The position numbers were made by a program, and so were the translations under genes. This document shows positions 15,376 through 23,624 of a stretch of 36,457 nucleotides of DNA, one piece after another (position 1 is the stretch's first letter; each line of letters opens with the position of its first letter). Under the pieces are notes generated by a model, which saw nothing but the letters and a program-made list of their open reading frames with translations, ran no database searches and was not told the origin of the DNA. The stretch comes from Candidatus Blautia stercoravium (lineage in GTDB: Bacteria; Bacillota; Clostridia; Lachnospirales; Lachnospiraceae): contig DXFK01000080.1 in NCBI GenBank assembly GCA_019114495.1, forward strand, positions 1 through 36,457, in the 5' to 3' direction.

Positions 15376-15822
15376 CTACGGACGGTCCTTTATCATCTGA
15401 TAGTAGTGCAGTTCTTTATATCCCAGACGGTCATATAAGGCAATGGCTCTCTGGTTACTGTAAGTGGCCTCCAGGCGGAAACGTTTCGCCTGGGGGTATT
15501 CTTTTTCTACCCATGCAAATACTTGGGTTCCATATCCTTTTCCCCTGCAGCTGCTCTTAAAGAATAACTCCTCCAGCCAGATTGCCATGCCTCCGGCTTC
15601 GTTACTCCAGGTAATGGCAAGGAGAAAGTATCCAGCCACGCCTGTCTCGTCTTCCAACATCAAAACTCTGGAGTATCCACGGCTTTTCAGACACTCCTGC
15701 AGCGTACGTTCAAAATGTTCCTCCGGTATATTATGGTCGCAGGCTGGACCGCCATAAAACTCCTTTGCCATGGCAAAAAATTCCTGTCTGTCTTCTTCCC
15801 TGATATCTCTTATATTCAACAT
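15376..15822 (-). CDS. GNAT-family N-acetyltransferase
   Basis: A 148-residue acetyl-CoA-dependent acyltransferase of unknown substrate. The N-terminal strand and helix are NIRDIREEDRQEFFAMAKEF. The acetyl-CoA loop is SSCRGKGYGTQVFAWVEKE (R-G-K-G-Y-G, around residues 92-97). The motif B region is LEATYSNQRAIALYDRLGYKE. GGPACDHNIPEEHF near residue 25 is shared with small clostridial GNATs. It is the last gene of the minus-strand operon beginning at xth, 23 bases after the small Cys-rich gene. Its 3' end faces the ECF gene 12 bases away with no visible terminator, so overlapping convergent transcripts are likely. Confidence 0.9.
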   Translation of the reverse strand: MLNIRDIREEDRQEFFAMAKEFYGGPACDHNIPEEHFERTLQECLKSRGYSRVLMLEDETGVAGYFLLAITWSNEAGGMAIWLEELFFKSSCRGKGYGTQVFAWVEKEYPQAKRFRLEATYSNQRAIALYDRLGYKELHYYQMIKDRP

Positions 15823-15845
15823 ATTTTCTTCCCCTTCTTTCCCTT

Positions 15846-16046
15846 TTATTGATTTAAATCCTGTAAAAATACAAACACTTTTTTCATCATTTCACAGTCT
15901 TTACTGTGAGGACAAACACCGTAATCGCAGTCGATTCTGTCCAGCACAAAGCCTTTTTCTCCCTGCTCAAATTCTCCTATGGCCGTTCTTGCCATATCAT
16001 AATTTTTGCAGTATCCATTGAAAAATTCTTCTCTGATTTCACTCAT
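15846..16046 (-). CDS. Small cysteine-containing protein, conserved hypothetical
   Basis: I do not recognise the family. The 66 residues include four cysteines, three of them clustered in DRIDCDYGVCPHSKDCEMM together with a His. This looks like a metal- or cluster-binding knuckle (C-x4-C-x5-C plus His). The rest is mostly helical with FFNGYCKNYDMARTAI at the N-terminus. Its ATG overlaps the dinB stop by 8 bases (ATGAGTGA), so its translation is coupled to the polymerase. Functional link to DinB is suggested only by this coupling. Confidence 0.75.
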   Translation of the reverse strand: MSEIREEFFNGYCKNYDMARTAIGEFEQGEKGFVLDRIDCDYGVCPHSKDCEMMKKVFVFLQDLNQ

Positions 16047-17316
16047 GTTTTTCCTGCTTCTCCCTTAATGTTTTTAAATCCACCTGCCGTCCGTCCGGAT
16101 GTCCTCCCGCCATATTTTCCACTTTGGGATTGTCCAGAAATGAGGCCCTCATAATAGAATTACTGCCAAATTTTTTTCGGATTTCGTCCACAGCCTGGTC
16201 CATTTTTTCCATTTTTTCATAGTCTGTGGTGTCAAAAAGACTGAGCTGGCGTCCCCTTTCCTCTCTGGATACTTTGCTGGTGTGTACTCCCAAAAGCCGT
16301 ATGGGCGTCCCGTCCCACAGTTCCTCAAACAACTGACAGACCGCTTCGTAAATCTCTCCCGTCAGATTAGTGGGGGACTGCATAACCTTTTGGTGTGATA
16401 CGGTTTTCATTTCAAAATTCCGAATGGAAACAGACACAACCTCTGCTCTGGCCTCATCTTTTCTAAGGCGGGAAGAGACGGTTTCGCAAAGAGAAAGAAG
16501 CACCATTTTGGCTGTGCTTTCTTCTGTAACATCAAAAGCAATAGTGGTGCTGTTGCTGTATCCTTTATTTCCCTGGGCATCGCTTTCCACCAGAGAGGAA
16601 TCCCTGCCATTGGCAAAATTCCAGATACTTTCCCCCTGTTTTTTCAGATGGTGCTTCAGGATTTCAACATCTGTACAGGCCAATTCTCCGATAGTATAAA
16701 TCCCCAGTTTTTTCAATACCTGTTCTGTAGCATATCCTACAAACAGCAGTTCAGACACAGGCAGCGGCCACATTTTTTTCTGAATTTCTTTCTGAAAAAG
16801 TGTATGCACCCGGTCCGGTTTTTCAAAGTCCGAGGCCATTTTTGCCAAGTATTTCTTATCGGAAATGCCTATATTTACTGTAAATCCCAGTTCTCTGCTG
16901 ATGCGGTTTTTCAGCTTGTGAGCAAAGGCCACCGGGTCGCCAATTAAATGCTCCATCCCACTCATATCCATAAATGCCTCATCAATGCTGTACTGCTCTA
17001 CATCCGGGCTGTACTCCCGGAGAATCTCCATAAATCTGGAGGAATACTGACGGTACATGGCATGGTGAGCCGGAACTACCGTAAGCCCAGGACACTTTTT
17101 TAGAGCATCTGTCAGCGGCTCTCCGGTTCGTACACCGCAGGCCTTGGCGGACAGTGATTTTGCCAGAATAATCCCCCGCCGTTTGCTCTTATCTCCTCCT
17201 ACGGCGCTGGCAATCTCCCGCAAATCCACGGTGCCGCCCTGCTCTTTCAAGCGGTATACTGCCTCCCAGGACAGAAAAGCACTGTTTACATCAATATGAA
17301 AAATGACTGCTTTCAT
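16039..17316 (-). CDS. dinB: DNA polymerase IV-type Y-family translesion polymerase
   Basis: A 425-residue error-prone polymerase that bypasses lesions. The palm motif starts FHIDVNSAFLSWEA (Asp9 metal ligand) and the second acidic pair is QYSIDEAFMDMSG. IGISDKKYLAKMASDFEKPD is the conserved segment after the palm, and a helix-hairpin-helix thumb (LKKLGIYTIGELA) follows. The C-terminal little-finger domain ends in a basic tail. QLSLFDT near residue 370 resembles a sliding-clamp-binding peptide (Q-L-x-L-F). I chose the ATG at 17316 (MKAVIFHIDVN); the ORF track's 28 extra residues are Gly-rich noise overlapping the previous gene. No LexA box is visible, as its promoter is operon-internal. Confidence 0.93.
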   Translation of the reverse strand: MKAVIFHIDVNSAFLSWEAVYRLKEQGGTVDLREIASAVGGDKSKRRGIILAKSLSAKACGVRTGEPLTDALKKCPGLTVVPAHHAMYRQYSSRFMEILREYSPDVEQYSIDEAFMDMSGMEHLIGDPVAFAHKLKNRISRELGFTVNIGISDKKYLAKMASDFEKPDRVHTLFQKEIQKKMWPLPVSELLFVGYATEQVLKKLGIYTIGELACTDVEILKHHLKKQGESIWNFANGRDSSLVESDAQGNKGYSNSTTIAFDVTEESTAKMVLLSLCETVSSRLRKDEARAEVVSVSIRNFEMKTVSHQKVMQSPTNLTGEIYEAVCQLFEELWDGTPIRLLGVHTSKVSREERGRQLSLFDTTDYEKMEKMDQAVDEIRKKFGSNSIMRASFLDNPKVENMAGGHPDGRQVDLKTLREKQEKHE

Positions 17317-17336
17317 AAACTTTACCCCGCCTTTCC

Positions 17337-18470
17337 CTAAAATGCCAGTTTTTTTACTGCCCATGCCGCCTGCAGCGCTTCCTCCTCCGTATTGAACCAA
17401 GAGAAGGAAAAGCGGACGGTTCCCTGCTGCTCTGTCCCCAAAGCCCTATGTATCAGCGGTGCACAGTGTATCCCTGCCCGGACGGCAATGCCATATTCCT
17501 GCCAGAGCACATCTCCCATCTCTTTGGAATCATAATCCCGGATATTCAAAGAAACCACTGCCGCTCTGTCTTTTGTTTCAAAATCTCCATATACCGTGAC
17601 ACCGGAAATCTTCTTCACCTGTTCATAGAAAATCCCCATCAAGCGGCTTTCATGCTTCTGGATATTCTCTACTTTTGTTTCTTTCAGAAAGTCAAAAGCC
17701 GCAGACAATCCGGCAATTCCGTGTCCATTTGCCGTTCCCGCTTCCAGCGCCTCCGGCATCACCGAAGGATGCATTTTCTCAAAAGACCGGATACCGCTTC
17801 CTCCCACTTTAAAAGGAGGAAGCGTAAGGTTTGGACTCACACAGAGCCCTCCGGTTCCCTGAGGTCCCAACAGCCCTTTATGTCCGGTAAAGCACAGCAG
17901 TTCTATGCCCATTTTCTCCATATTTATGGGAATACAGCCTCCTGTCTGAGATATATCTGCGGCCAGATGTATGCCTTTTTCCCTGCACATGGAGCCGATT
18001 TGAGCAAGAGGCAAGAGATTTCCCGTGACATTGGAGGCGTGGGTGCAAAACACCCATGCAGTATCCGGGTTCACGGCTTTTTCTATATCCTCCAGCGAAA
18101 TCCTGCCCTTTTTATCTGCTTTTGCAATGGTAAGTTTCACGCCTTTTTGAGCTTTTCTGTACAGAGGGCGAAGTACGGAATTATGTTCTGCTTCTGTGGT
18201 AATCACATGCATGCCCGGCTTTACCGCCCCTTCTATGGCAATATTCAGAGCCTCTGTGGCGTTGCTGGTAAATACAATCCGGTCAGCACCCTGGACTCCG
18301 AAAAAGGCAGCTGCCTTTTCCCTTGCCCCATAGATGTCCCTGGCTGCCTCCAACGCAGGTCCGTGCATACCTCTGGAACTGTTGCCCAGTCTGTCCATGG
18401 CATCAAAAACCGCCTGTTTTACACATAAAGGCTTAGTGAGTGTCGTGGCCGCATTGTCCAGATAAATCAT
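17337..18470 (-). CDS. Class V aminotransferase, cysteine desulfurase family (selD-linked)
   Basis: A 377-residue PLP enzyme of the NifS/SufS fold. It starts MIYLDNAATTLTKP. The PLP lysine lies in CFTGHKGLLGPQGTGG, and the aspartate contact in HLAADISQTGG. AGIHCAPLIHRALGT near the C-terminus carries the candidate active-site cysteine. This corresponds to the EF2568-like subgroup that is often found beside selD and selenium-dependent molybdenum hydroxylase genes. It overlaps selD by 4 bases (ATGA), strong support for a shared role, possibly freeing sulfur or selenium from cysteine or selenocysteine. The next gene, dinB, starts 20 bases later. Confidence 0.92.
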   Translation of the reverse strand: MIYLDNAATTLTKPLCVKQAVFDAMDRLGNSSRGMHGPALEAARDIYGAREKAAAFFGVQGADRIVFTSNATEALNIAIEGAVKPGMHVITTEAEHNSVLRPLYRKAQKGVKLTIAKADKKGRISLEDIEKAVNPDTAWVFCTHASNVTGNLLPLAQIGSMCREKGIHLAADISQTGGCIPINMEKMGIELLCFTGHKGLLGPQGTGGLCVSPNLTLPPFKVGGSGIRSFEKMHPSVMPEALEAGTANGHGIAGLSAAFDFLKETKVENIQKHESRLMGIFYEQVKKISGVTVYGDFETKDRAAVVSLNIRDYDSKEMGDVLWQEYGIAVRAGIHCAPLIHRALGTEQQGTVRFSFSWFNTEEEALQAAWAVKKLAF

Positions 18471-19531
18471 TTTTCTGCTCCTGTTTTTCTGATTTTTATA
18501 AAAACTTCCTGCTTTTTGACAACCCTGCCGATTACAGCAAAAGGTGTCTCCATTTCCCTGTTTTTCAGGGCTTCCAATATAGTCTCTGCGTATTTTTCCT
18601 CCACGCTTATCAAAAGGCCGCCGGAAGTCTGAGGGTCAAAAATCAAGTCCTCCATGGCCTCTTCTATGCCGCCTTCCAGCAGAACTTCAGGCTTTTGGTA
18701 CCGCTTATTTCGATAAGTTCCCTCCGGCACCAGTCCCATAGCCGCATAGTCTAAAGCCCCCGGAAGAATCGGCAGTCTGTCCGCCCATATTTCCAATGTC
18801 ACTTCACTGGCTTTGGCAATTTCCAGGCCATGTCCTGCCAGAGAGAAGCCCGTCACGTCAGTACAGCAATGAATGGGAAAATTCTGAAACACATCTCTGG
18901 CCTTTTTATTCAGAGTCGTCATACTTTCAATTACTTTTTTCCTGGCATATTCTGAAGCCAATTCTGCTTTCACTGCCGTGTTCACCAGACCTGTCCCCAG
19001 CGGTTTTGTAAGAATCAGCACATCCCCTGGGCATGCACCCTGGTTTTTCCAGATTTTTCCCGGTTGTACAAATCCTGTAACAGACATCCCATACTTGGGT
19101 TCTTCATCATTGATAGAATGTCCTCCCGCCAGAACCGCTCCTGCCTCCTTTACTTTATCTGCCCCGCCTGCCAGAATTTCTCCCAGTACCTCTGCACCCA
19201 GGCAGTTTGGATAAGCCACTATATTCAGCGCCAGCTTCGGTTCTCCGCCCATGGCATAAATATCGCTTAACGCATTGGCTGCTGCAATCTGTCCAAATAT
19301 ATAAGGGTCGTCTACCATAGGCGGAAAAAAGTCCAAAGTCTGAATCATAGCCAGATCTTCCGAAATCCGGTACACGGCCGCGTCGTCTGAAGTTTCCACC
19401 CCTACCAAAAGGTTTTCATTCTGAAAATTCGGAAGCTTTCCCACAACTTCTGCCAGAATCTGAGGGGAAAGTTTGGCAGCACAGCCTGCGCTTTTTGCAA
19501 ATTGTGTTAATTGTATTCGCTCTTTTTCCAT
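18467..19531 (-). CDS. selD: Selenide, water dikinase (selenophosphate synthetase)
   Basis: A 354-residue enzyme that makes selenophosphate from selenide and ATP for selenocysteine, selenouridine or labile selenium cofactors. The active-site segment is AGCAAKLSP. The catalytic Cys and Lys (E. coli Cys17 and Lys20) are kept, while the second Cys of GAGCGCK is Ala. Other signatures are GVETSDDAAVYRI, TLDFFPPMVDDPYIFGQIAAANALSDIYAMGG, GGHSINDEEPKYG and DPQTSGGLL. I chose the ATG at 19531, with GTGGA upstream, which overlaps the xth stop region; ATG 19546 is possible. No selA, selB or Sec tRNA is in this window, so the final selenium product is unresolved. Confidence 0.95.
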   Translation of the reverse strand: MEKERIQLTQFAKSAGCAAKLSPQILAEVVGKLPNFQNENLLVGVETSDDAAVYRISEDLAMIQTLDFFPPMVDDPYIFGQIAAANALSDIYAMGGEPKLALNIVAYPNCLGAEVLGEILAGGADKVKEAGAVLAGGHSINDEEPKYGMSVTGFVQPGKIWKNQGACPGDVLILTKPLGTGLVNTAVKAELASEYARKKVIESMTTLNKKARDVFQNFPIHCCTDVTGFSLAGHGLEIAKASEVTLEIWADRLPILPGALDYAAMGLVPEGTYRNKRYQKPEVLLEGGIEEAMEDLIFDPQTSGGLLISVEEKYAETILEALKNREMETPFAVIGRVVKKQEVFIKIRKTGAEK

Positions 19532-19535
19532 ATCT

Positions 19536-20294
19536 TTATTCCACATCTATCTGTACTTCTACAGGGCAATGGTCTGAGCCGAAAATTTCTGTGTGAATAG
19601 CTGCACTGACCAACCTGCCCTCCAGTCTTTTGGAGGTGCAAAAGTAGTCAATACGCCAGCCCGCGTTCTTCTCTCTTGCTCTAAAACGATAAGACCACCA
19701 GGAATAAATGCCTGTCTCTTCCGGATAAAAATAACGGAAGGTATCTGTGAATCCGCTTTCCAGAAATTCTGTAAATTTACCTCTTTCTTCGTCGGTAAAA
19801 CCTGCATTTCTCCTGTTTGTTTTGGGATTTTTCAAGTCGATTTCCTGATGTGCCACATTCAAATCCCCACACATAATCACGGGCTTTTTTTCATCTAATT
19901 TCTTTACATAAGTCCTGAAATCATCCTCCCACTTCATGCGGTAATCCAGCCTTGCCAGTTCGCTTTGAGAGTTGGGTGTATAGACTGTCACCATATAAAA
20001 GTTTTCATATTCCAGGGTAATCACACGGCCCTCCTGGTCATGTTCTTCTATTCCTATGCCATAAGCCACGGTAAGAGGCTCCTTTTTCGTAAAAATGGCT
20101 GTTCCTGAATAACCTTTTTTCACCGCATAATTCCAATAGCAGAAATATCCTTGCGGGGCAAAATCTATCTGTCCCTCCTGCAGCTTTGTTTCCTGAAGGC
20201 AGAAAAAGTCCGCATCTGATTCCTGAAAATATTCGGTAAATCCTTTCTGCACACATGCGCGCAGTCCATTTACGTTCCACGAAATAAATTTCAT
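19536..20294 (-). CDS. xth: Exodeoxyribonuclease III / AP endonuclease
   Basis: A 252-residue Mg-dependent endonuclease of base-excision repair that cuts DNA at abasic sites and has 3' exonuclease activity. It starts [19 protein letters not shown], with the metal Glu in FCLQETKLQ. Further motifs are [37 protein letters not shown] and the catalytic GSDHCPVEV at the end. AAGGAG lies 7 bases before the chosen ATG; the ORF track's 17 extra Lys-rich residues are upstream sequence. It heads the operon xth - selD - desulfurase - dinB - small protein - GNAT. Confidence 0.96.
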   Translation of the reverse strand: MKFISWNVNGLRACVQKGFTEYFQESDADFFCLQETKLQEGQIDFAPQGYFCYWNYAVKKGYSGTAIFTKKEPLTVAYGIGIEEHDQEGRVITLEYENFYMVTVYTPNSQSELARLDYRMKWEDDFRTYVKKLDEKKPVIMCGDLNVAHQEIDLKNPKTNRRNAGFTDEERGKFTEFLESGFTDTFRYFYPEETGIYSWWSYRFRAREKNAGWRIDYFCTSKRLEGRLVSAAIHTEIFGSDHCPVEVQIDVE

Positions 20295-20336
20295 TAGCTG
20301 TCTCCTTTTCTTGTCTTTTTGCACATCTTTCTTTTT

Positions 20337-20342
20337 ATTATA
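20337..20342 (-). promoter_or_regulatory. Probable -10 of the xth operon
   Basis: TATAAT about 40 bases before the xth start. No good -35 stands at 16-18 bases (TTGACT is 22 bases away), so strength is uncertain. Confidence 0.45.
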
Positions 20343-20389
20343 CACTATTTTTTCTCCCTTGCGAAGTCAAAAACTTTTGGTAAATCACT

Positions 20390-20418
20390 TTACGAACCCC
20401 GAAAGCAAAGTATATAAT
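20390..20418 (+). promoter_or_regulatory. Promoter of the PurF-like gene
   Basis: TTACGA, 17 bases, TATAAT, with a start near 20425 and an AAAGGAG ribosome site at 20449. I found no clear PurR box: nearby ACGAACCCCGAAAG only faintly resembles it. Confidence 0.6.
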
Positions 20419-20462
20419 AAAGCGTATACTAAAATTTGTTATGCAAGAAAAGGAGAACTACA

Positions 20463-21881
20463 ATGGGTGGAATATTTGGAGTAACTTCTAAAGCAAGCTG
20501 TACTTTGGACTTATTTTTTGGAACAGACTATCATTCTCATCTGGGAACCAGACGCGGCGGTATGGCAGTATACGGCCCAAATGGATTCAGCCGCACAATT
20601 CACAACATTGAGAATACACCGTTTCGTACCAAATTTGACAGAGACTTGGACGAACTGGAAGGAAACACCGGTATCGGCTGTATTTCTGACAACGAGCCGC
20701 AGCCTCTTCTGGTTCAGTCTCATCTGGGAAGCTTTGCTATTACTACAGTAGGAAAAATCAACAATATGGACGAGCTGGTGGATATTTCTTACAAAAACGG
20801 CTGCACACACTTTTTGGAAATGAGCGGCGGCAGTATTAATCCCACAGAAGTGGTTGCCTCCTTAATCAACCAGCAGGCAACTATTGTGGAAGGTATCCGC
20901 TATGCCCAGGAATTGATTGATGGTTCCATGACTCTTCTGGTTTTGACGCCAAAGGGAATCTATGCAGCCAGAGACCGTATGGGACGTACTCCTGTGATTA
21001 TCGGAAAAAAAGACGGTGCACACTGTGTTTCTTTTGAAAGCTTTGCCTATCTGAATCTGGGCTACGAAACCCTGCGTGAACTGGGTCCCGGAGAGATTGT
21101 TTTTCTGACACCAGAAAGTGTGGAAACCGTGTCACAGCCTTTGAATGAGATGAAAATCTGTTCTTTCTTATGGGTATATTATGGTTATCCCACTTCTACT
21201 TACGAAGGTGTAAATGTTGAGAACATGCGCTATGAATGTGGAAAAAAGTTAGCTGAAAGAGACGCCCAGAGAGATGATGTTAACCCTGACCTTGTCGCCG
21301 GTGTTCCGGATTCCGGTATTGCCCATGCCATCGGTTATGCCAATGAGTCTGGTATTCCGTTCTCCCGCCCTTTTATTAAATATACACCAACCTGGCCACG
21401 TTCCTTTATGCCCACCCGACAGGAGCAGAGAAACCTGATTGCCAGAATGAAACTGATTCCTGTAGAAGCCTTAATCAAGAACCGCAGTCTGCTGCTCATT
21501 GATGACTCCATTGTCCGCGGTACACAGCTTCGGGAAACTACAGAATTTTTGTACAACAGCGGTGCCAAGGAGGTCCATATCCGCCCGGCCTGCCCGCCGC
21601 TCCTTTTTGGCTGTCCATTCCTGAACTTCTCTCGTTCCAAATCCGAAATGGATTTGATTACCAGAAGAATCATTGCGGCAAGAGAAGGGGAAAATGTCAG
21701 CCGTGAAGTGCTGGATACCTACGCTGATCCGGATTCCCGGAATTATAAAGAAATGCTGGAAGAGATTGGAAGACAGTTAAACTTTACAACTCTGCATTTC
21801 CATCGTCTGGACGATTTGCTGGCCTCTATTAATATTGAGCCGTGCAAGGTATGTACTTACTGCTTTAACGGGAAGAAATAA
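20463..21881 (+). CDS. PurF-like amidophosphoribosyltransferase without the catalytic N-terminal cysteine
   Basis: A 472-residue protein with the PurF layout. The N-terminal Ntn glutaminase domain should begin M-C-G-I, but here it reads MGGIFGVTSKASC, and there is no HxRYST motif (GNTGIGCISDNEPQPL stands in its place). The PRTase half is intact, with LLLIDDSIVRGTQ as the PRPP loop. Cysteines that in Bacillus PurF bind a 4Fe-4S cluster have likely counterparts at the C-terminus (CKVCTYCFNGKK) and in LLFGCPFLNF. It may use free ammonia, a partner glutaminase, or do another PRPP reaction. The start at 20463 follows AAAGGAG at 8 bases. It is monocistronic with no other pur gene near. Confidence 0.85.
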   Translation: MGGIFGVTSKASCTLDLFFGTDYHSHLGTRRGGMAVYGPNGFSRTIHNIENTPFRTKFDRDLDELEGNTGIGCISDNEPQPLLVQSHLGSFAITTVGKINNMDELVDISYKNGCTHFLEMSGGSINPTEVVASLINQQATIVEGIRYAQELIDGSMTLLVLTPKGIYAARDRMGRTPVIIGKKDGAHCVSFESFAYLNLGYETLRELGPGEIVFLTPESVETVSQPLNEMKICSFLWVYYGYPTSTYEGVNVENMRYECGKKLAERDAQRDDVNPDLVAGVPDSGIAHAIGYANESGIPFSRPFIKYTPTWPRSFMPTRQEQRNLIARMKLIPVEALIKNRSLLLIDDSIVRGTQLRETTEFLYNSGAKEVHIRPACPPLLFGCPFLNFSRSKSEMDLITRRIIAAREGENVSREVLDTYADPDSRNYKEMLEEIGRQLNFTTLHFHRLDDLLASINIEPCKVCTYCFNGKK

Positions 21882-21892
21882 TATACAAATAT

Positions 21893-21942
21893 AAATTGAC
21901 GCAGGAAATATCTAATAAAAATACTGTTTCCTGCGTCAATTT
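21893..21942. terminator. Bidirectional terminator between PurF-like gene and recO
   Basis: A perfect 16-bp stem AAATTGACGCAGGAAA with its complement and an 18-base loop. It sits between the convergent stops at 21881 and 21964 and can serve both strands. Confidence 0.85.
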
Positions 21943-21963
21943 TGTTTCCATATTCCGGCAAAT

Positions 21964-22707
21964 CTACACCATTAATCTCAATATTTCCAGACTCTTAAAC
22001 TCCTTCTCCACATACCGTTTCCGGTATGCCCGCATGACTCTTCCCACCTCTTCCAACACTTCCTTACTCACGGTAAAAGAATACAGTTTTTCCAGCTTCG
22101 CCGCAATAATAAACTGCAGGGTATAGAGCGCTGACGGACTGATATGTATCAATCCCTTTTCCACCTGCCCGCATTTTTCGCAAAAAACACCGGACTGTTC
22201 CACAGAAAACCAACAGATATTTTCCGTGCTCCCACAGTCTCGGCAAGCAAAAACCGAGGGATATTCTCCATTTATAGTCATAACCTTCAATTCAAAAATA
22301 TAGCGTATCAACTGGTTATCCATCTGCTGCCGCATAAGTGCTTTTAACGTTACATACAGCAGATTCAACATCTGCTTCTCGTCCATATTTTCACTGGAAT
22401 AATACTCTGCCAGTTCCAGAAAGTAAAAGCCATAGTACACACCTGGCTGTATGGAAGCCAGTTCCGAAAAATACTCCTGCACAGAAGCAGAACGCATTTG
22501 ATAAGAAGTCCGCCCCTCATACAAGAAGAAAGAGCCAAAGACAAAGGGATTTGCCACAGCCAGAAGGGGGCTGTTCTGCCTTCTGGCCCCCTTGGCAAAC
22601 ACGGTGATTTTCCCTCTCTCCTTTGTAAGAATCACCAGCCTTTTGTCATATTCTCCAATAGGCATGGCAGACAGTACCATGCCGGTCACGGTTATGAAAT
22701 CGCTCAT
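21964..22707 (-). CDS. recO: DNA repair protein RecO
   Basis: A 247-residue recombination mediator that helps load RecA with RecF and RecR. The OB-fold starts [38 protein letters not shown] helical domain follows, with zinc-binding [26 protein letters not shown] (CxxC twice, about residues 152-176). Its start overlaps the era stop by one base (TGATG). era-recO adjacency is a common Firmicutes arrangement. Length is normal. Confidence 0.95.
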   Translation of the reverse strand: MSDFITVTGMVLSAMPIGEYDKRLVILTKERGKITVFAKGARRQNSPLLAVANPFVFGSFFLYEGRTSYQMRSASVQEYFSELASIQPGVYYGFYFLELAEYYSSENMDEKQMLNLLYVTLKALMRQQMDNQLIRYIFELKVMTINGEYPSVFACRDCGSTENICWFSVEQSGVFCEKCGQVEKGLIHISPSALYTLQFIIAAKLEKLYSFTVSKEVLEEVGRVMRAYRKRYVEKEFKSLEILRLMV

Positions 22708-23612
22708 CAGATTTCCTTCTTGTCGTATCCAAAGTTTTTAATCAGATAATCGCTGTCTCTCCAGTCCTTCTTTACCTTCACCCAGAGTTTCAGATTTACT
22801 TTCATATCCAGCATTTTTTCAATTTCAAACCGGGCTGCACTTCCGATTTTTTTCAGCATAGCGCCCTGTTTTCCTATGATAATTCCCTTATGAGAATCCC
22901 GTTCGCAGATAATGGTGGCATCAATATCCACCAGATTTCCCTGAGGGCGTTCTTTCATCCGGTCAATGGTCACAGCAATTCCGTGAGGAATTTCTTCGTC
23001 CAGTGTTCGCAAAGCTTTCTCCCGAATCATTTCAGCCACAATCTGCCTCTGTGGCTGGTCTGTCACAGTGTCCTCATCATAAAACTGCGGACCATAGGGC
23101 AGGTATTTAAAAATACATTCCAGAAGGGTATCCAGATTCTGGGAACGAAGCGCCGAAACCGGCACAATTTCGGCAAAATTGCAGATATTGCGGTATGCTT
23201 CAATAAAGCCTGCAACATCGCTTTTCTTTACGGTATCCACCTTGTTGATAACCAGAAGCACCGGCAGTTTGCACAGCTTCAGCTGCTCTGCAATATGACG
23301 CTCTCCTGCGCCGATGAAGTTGGTTGGCTCTACCAGCCACAAAATCACATCTGCATCTTTAAAAGTTCTCTGGGCAACATTTACCATATATTCTCCCAGC
23401 TTGTTTTTGGCCTTATGAATTCCCGGTGTATCCAGAAATACCACCTGCCCCCGCTCATCTGTATAAACCGTCTGAATTTTATTTCTGGTAGTCTGGGGTT
23501 TTCTGGACGTAATGGCAATCTTCTGCCCGATTAAATGATTCATCAGCGTGGATTTTCCCACATTGGGCCTGCCTATAATGGCTGCAAAGCCCGATTTAAA
23601 ATCTGCGTTCAT
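22707..23612 (-). CDS. era: GTPase Era
   Basis: A 301-residue Ras-like GTPase that binds the 3' end of 16S rRNA and assists 30S assembly. G1 is GRPNVGKST (residues 14-22), G3 is [19 protein letters not shown]4 is NKVD and G5-like is PVSALRSQN. The C-terminal KH domain includes [31 protein letters not shown] is upstream. It lies 12 bases after the M16C peptidase stop and overlaps recO, giving peptidase-era-recO as a tight operon. Confidence 0.98.
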   Translation of the reverse strand: MNADFKSGFAAIIGRPNVGKSTLMNHLIGQKIAITSRKPQTTRNKIQTVYTDERGQVVFLDTPGIHKAKNKLGEYMVNVAQRTFKDADVILWLVEPTNFIGAGERHIAEQLKLCKLPVLLVINKVDTVKKSDVAGFIEAYRNICNFAEIVPVSALRSQNLDTLLECIFKYLPYGPQFYDEDTVTDQPQRQIVAEMIREKALRTLDEEIPHGIAVTIDRMKERPQGNLVDIDATIICERDSHKGIIIGKQGAMLKKIGSAARFEIEKMLDMKVNLKLWVKVKKDWRDSDYLIKNFGYDKKEI

Positions 23613-23624
23613 ACTTTCTCCTTT

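Noticed and set aside
17448-18428. 326-residue plus-strand ORF opposite the cysteine desulfurase gene
   Set aside because: It is the antisense shadow of a clearly conserved gene, has no ribosome site and a His/Phe/Cys-rich composition with no recognisable domain.
19536-19546. selD start at ATG 19546
   Set aside because: The upstream sequence lacks an SD, whereas ATG 19531 has GTGGA at good spacing and begins just before the conserved region; kept only as an alternative.
20381-20412. PurR box upstream of the PurF-like gene
   Set aside because: ACGAAC and CCGAAAG only partly match the A-x-x-CCGAAC-type consensus, and no properly spaced pair is present.
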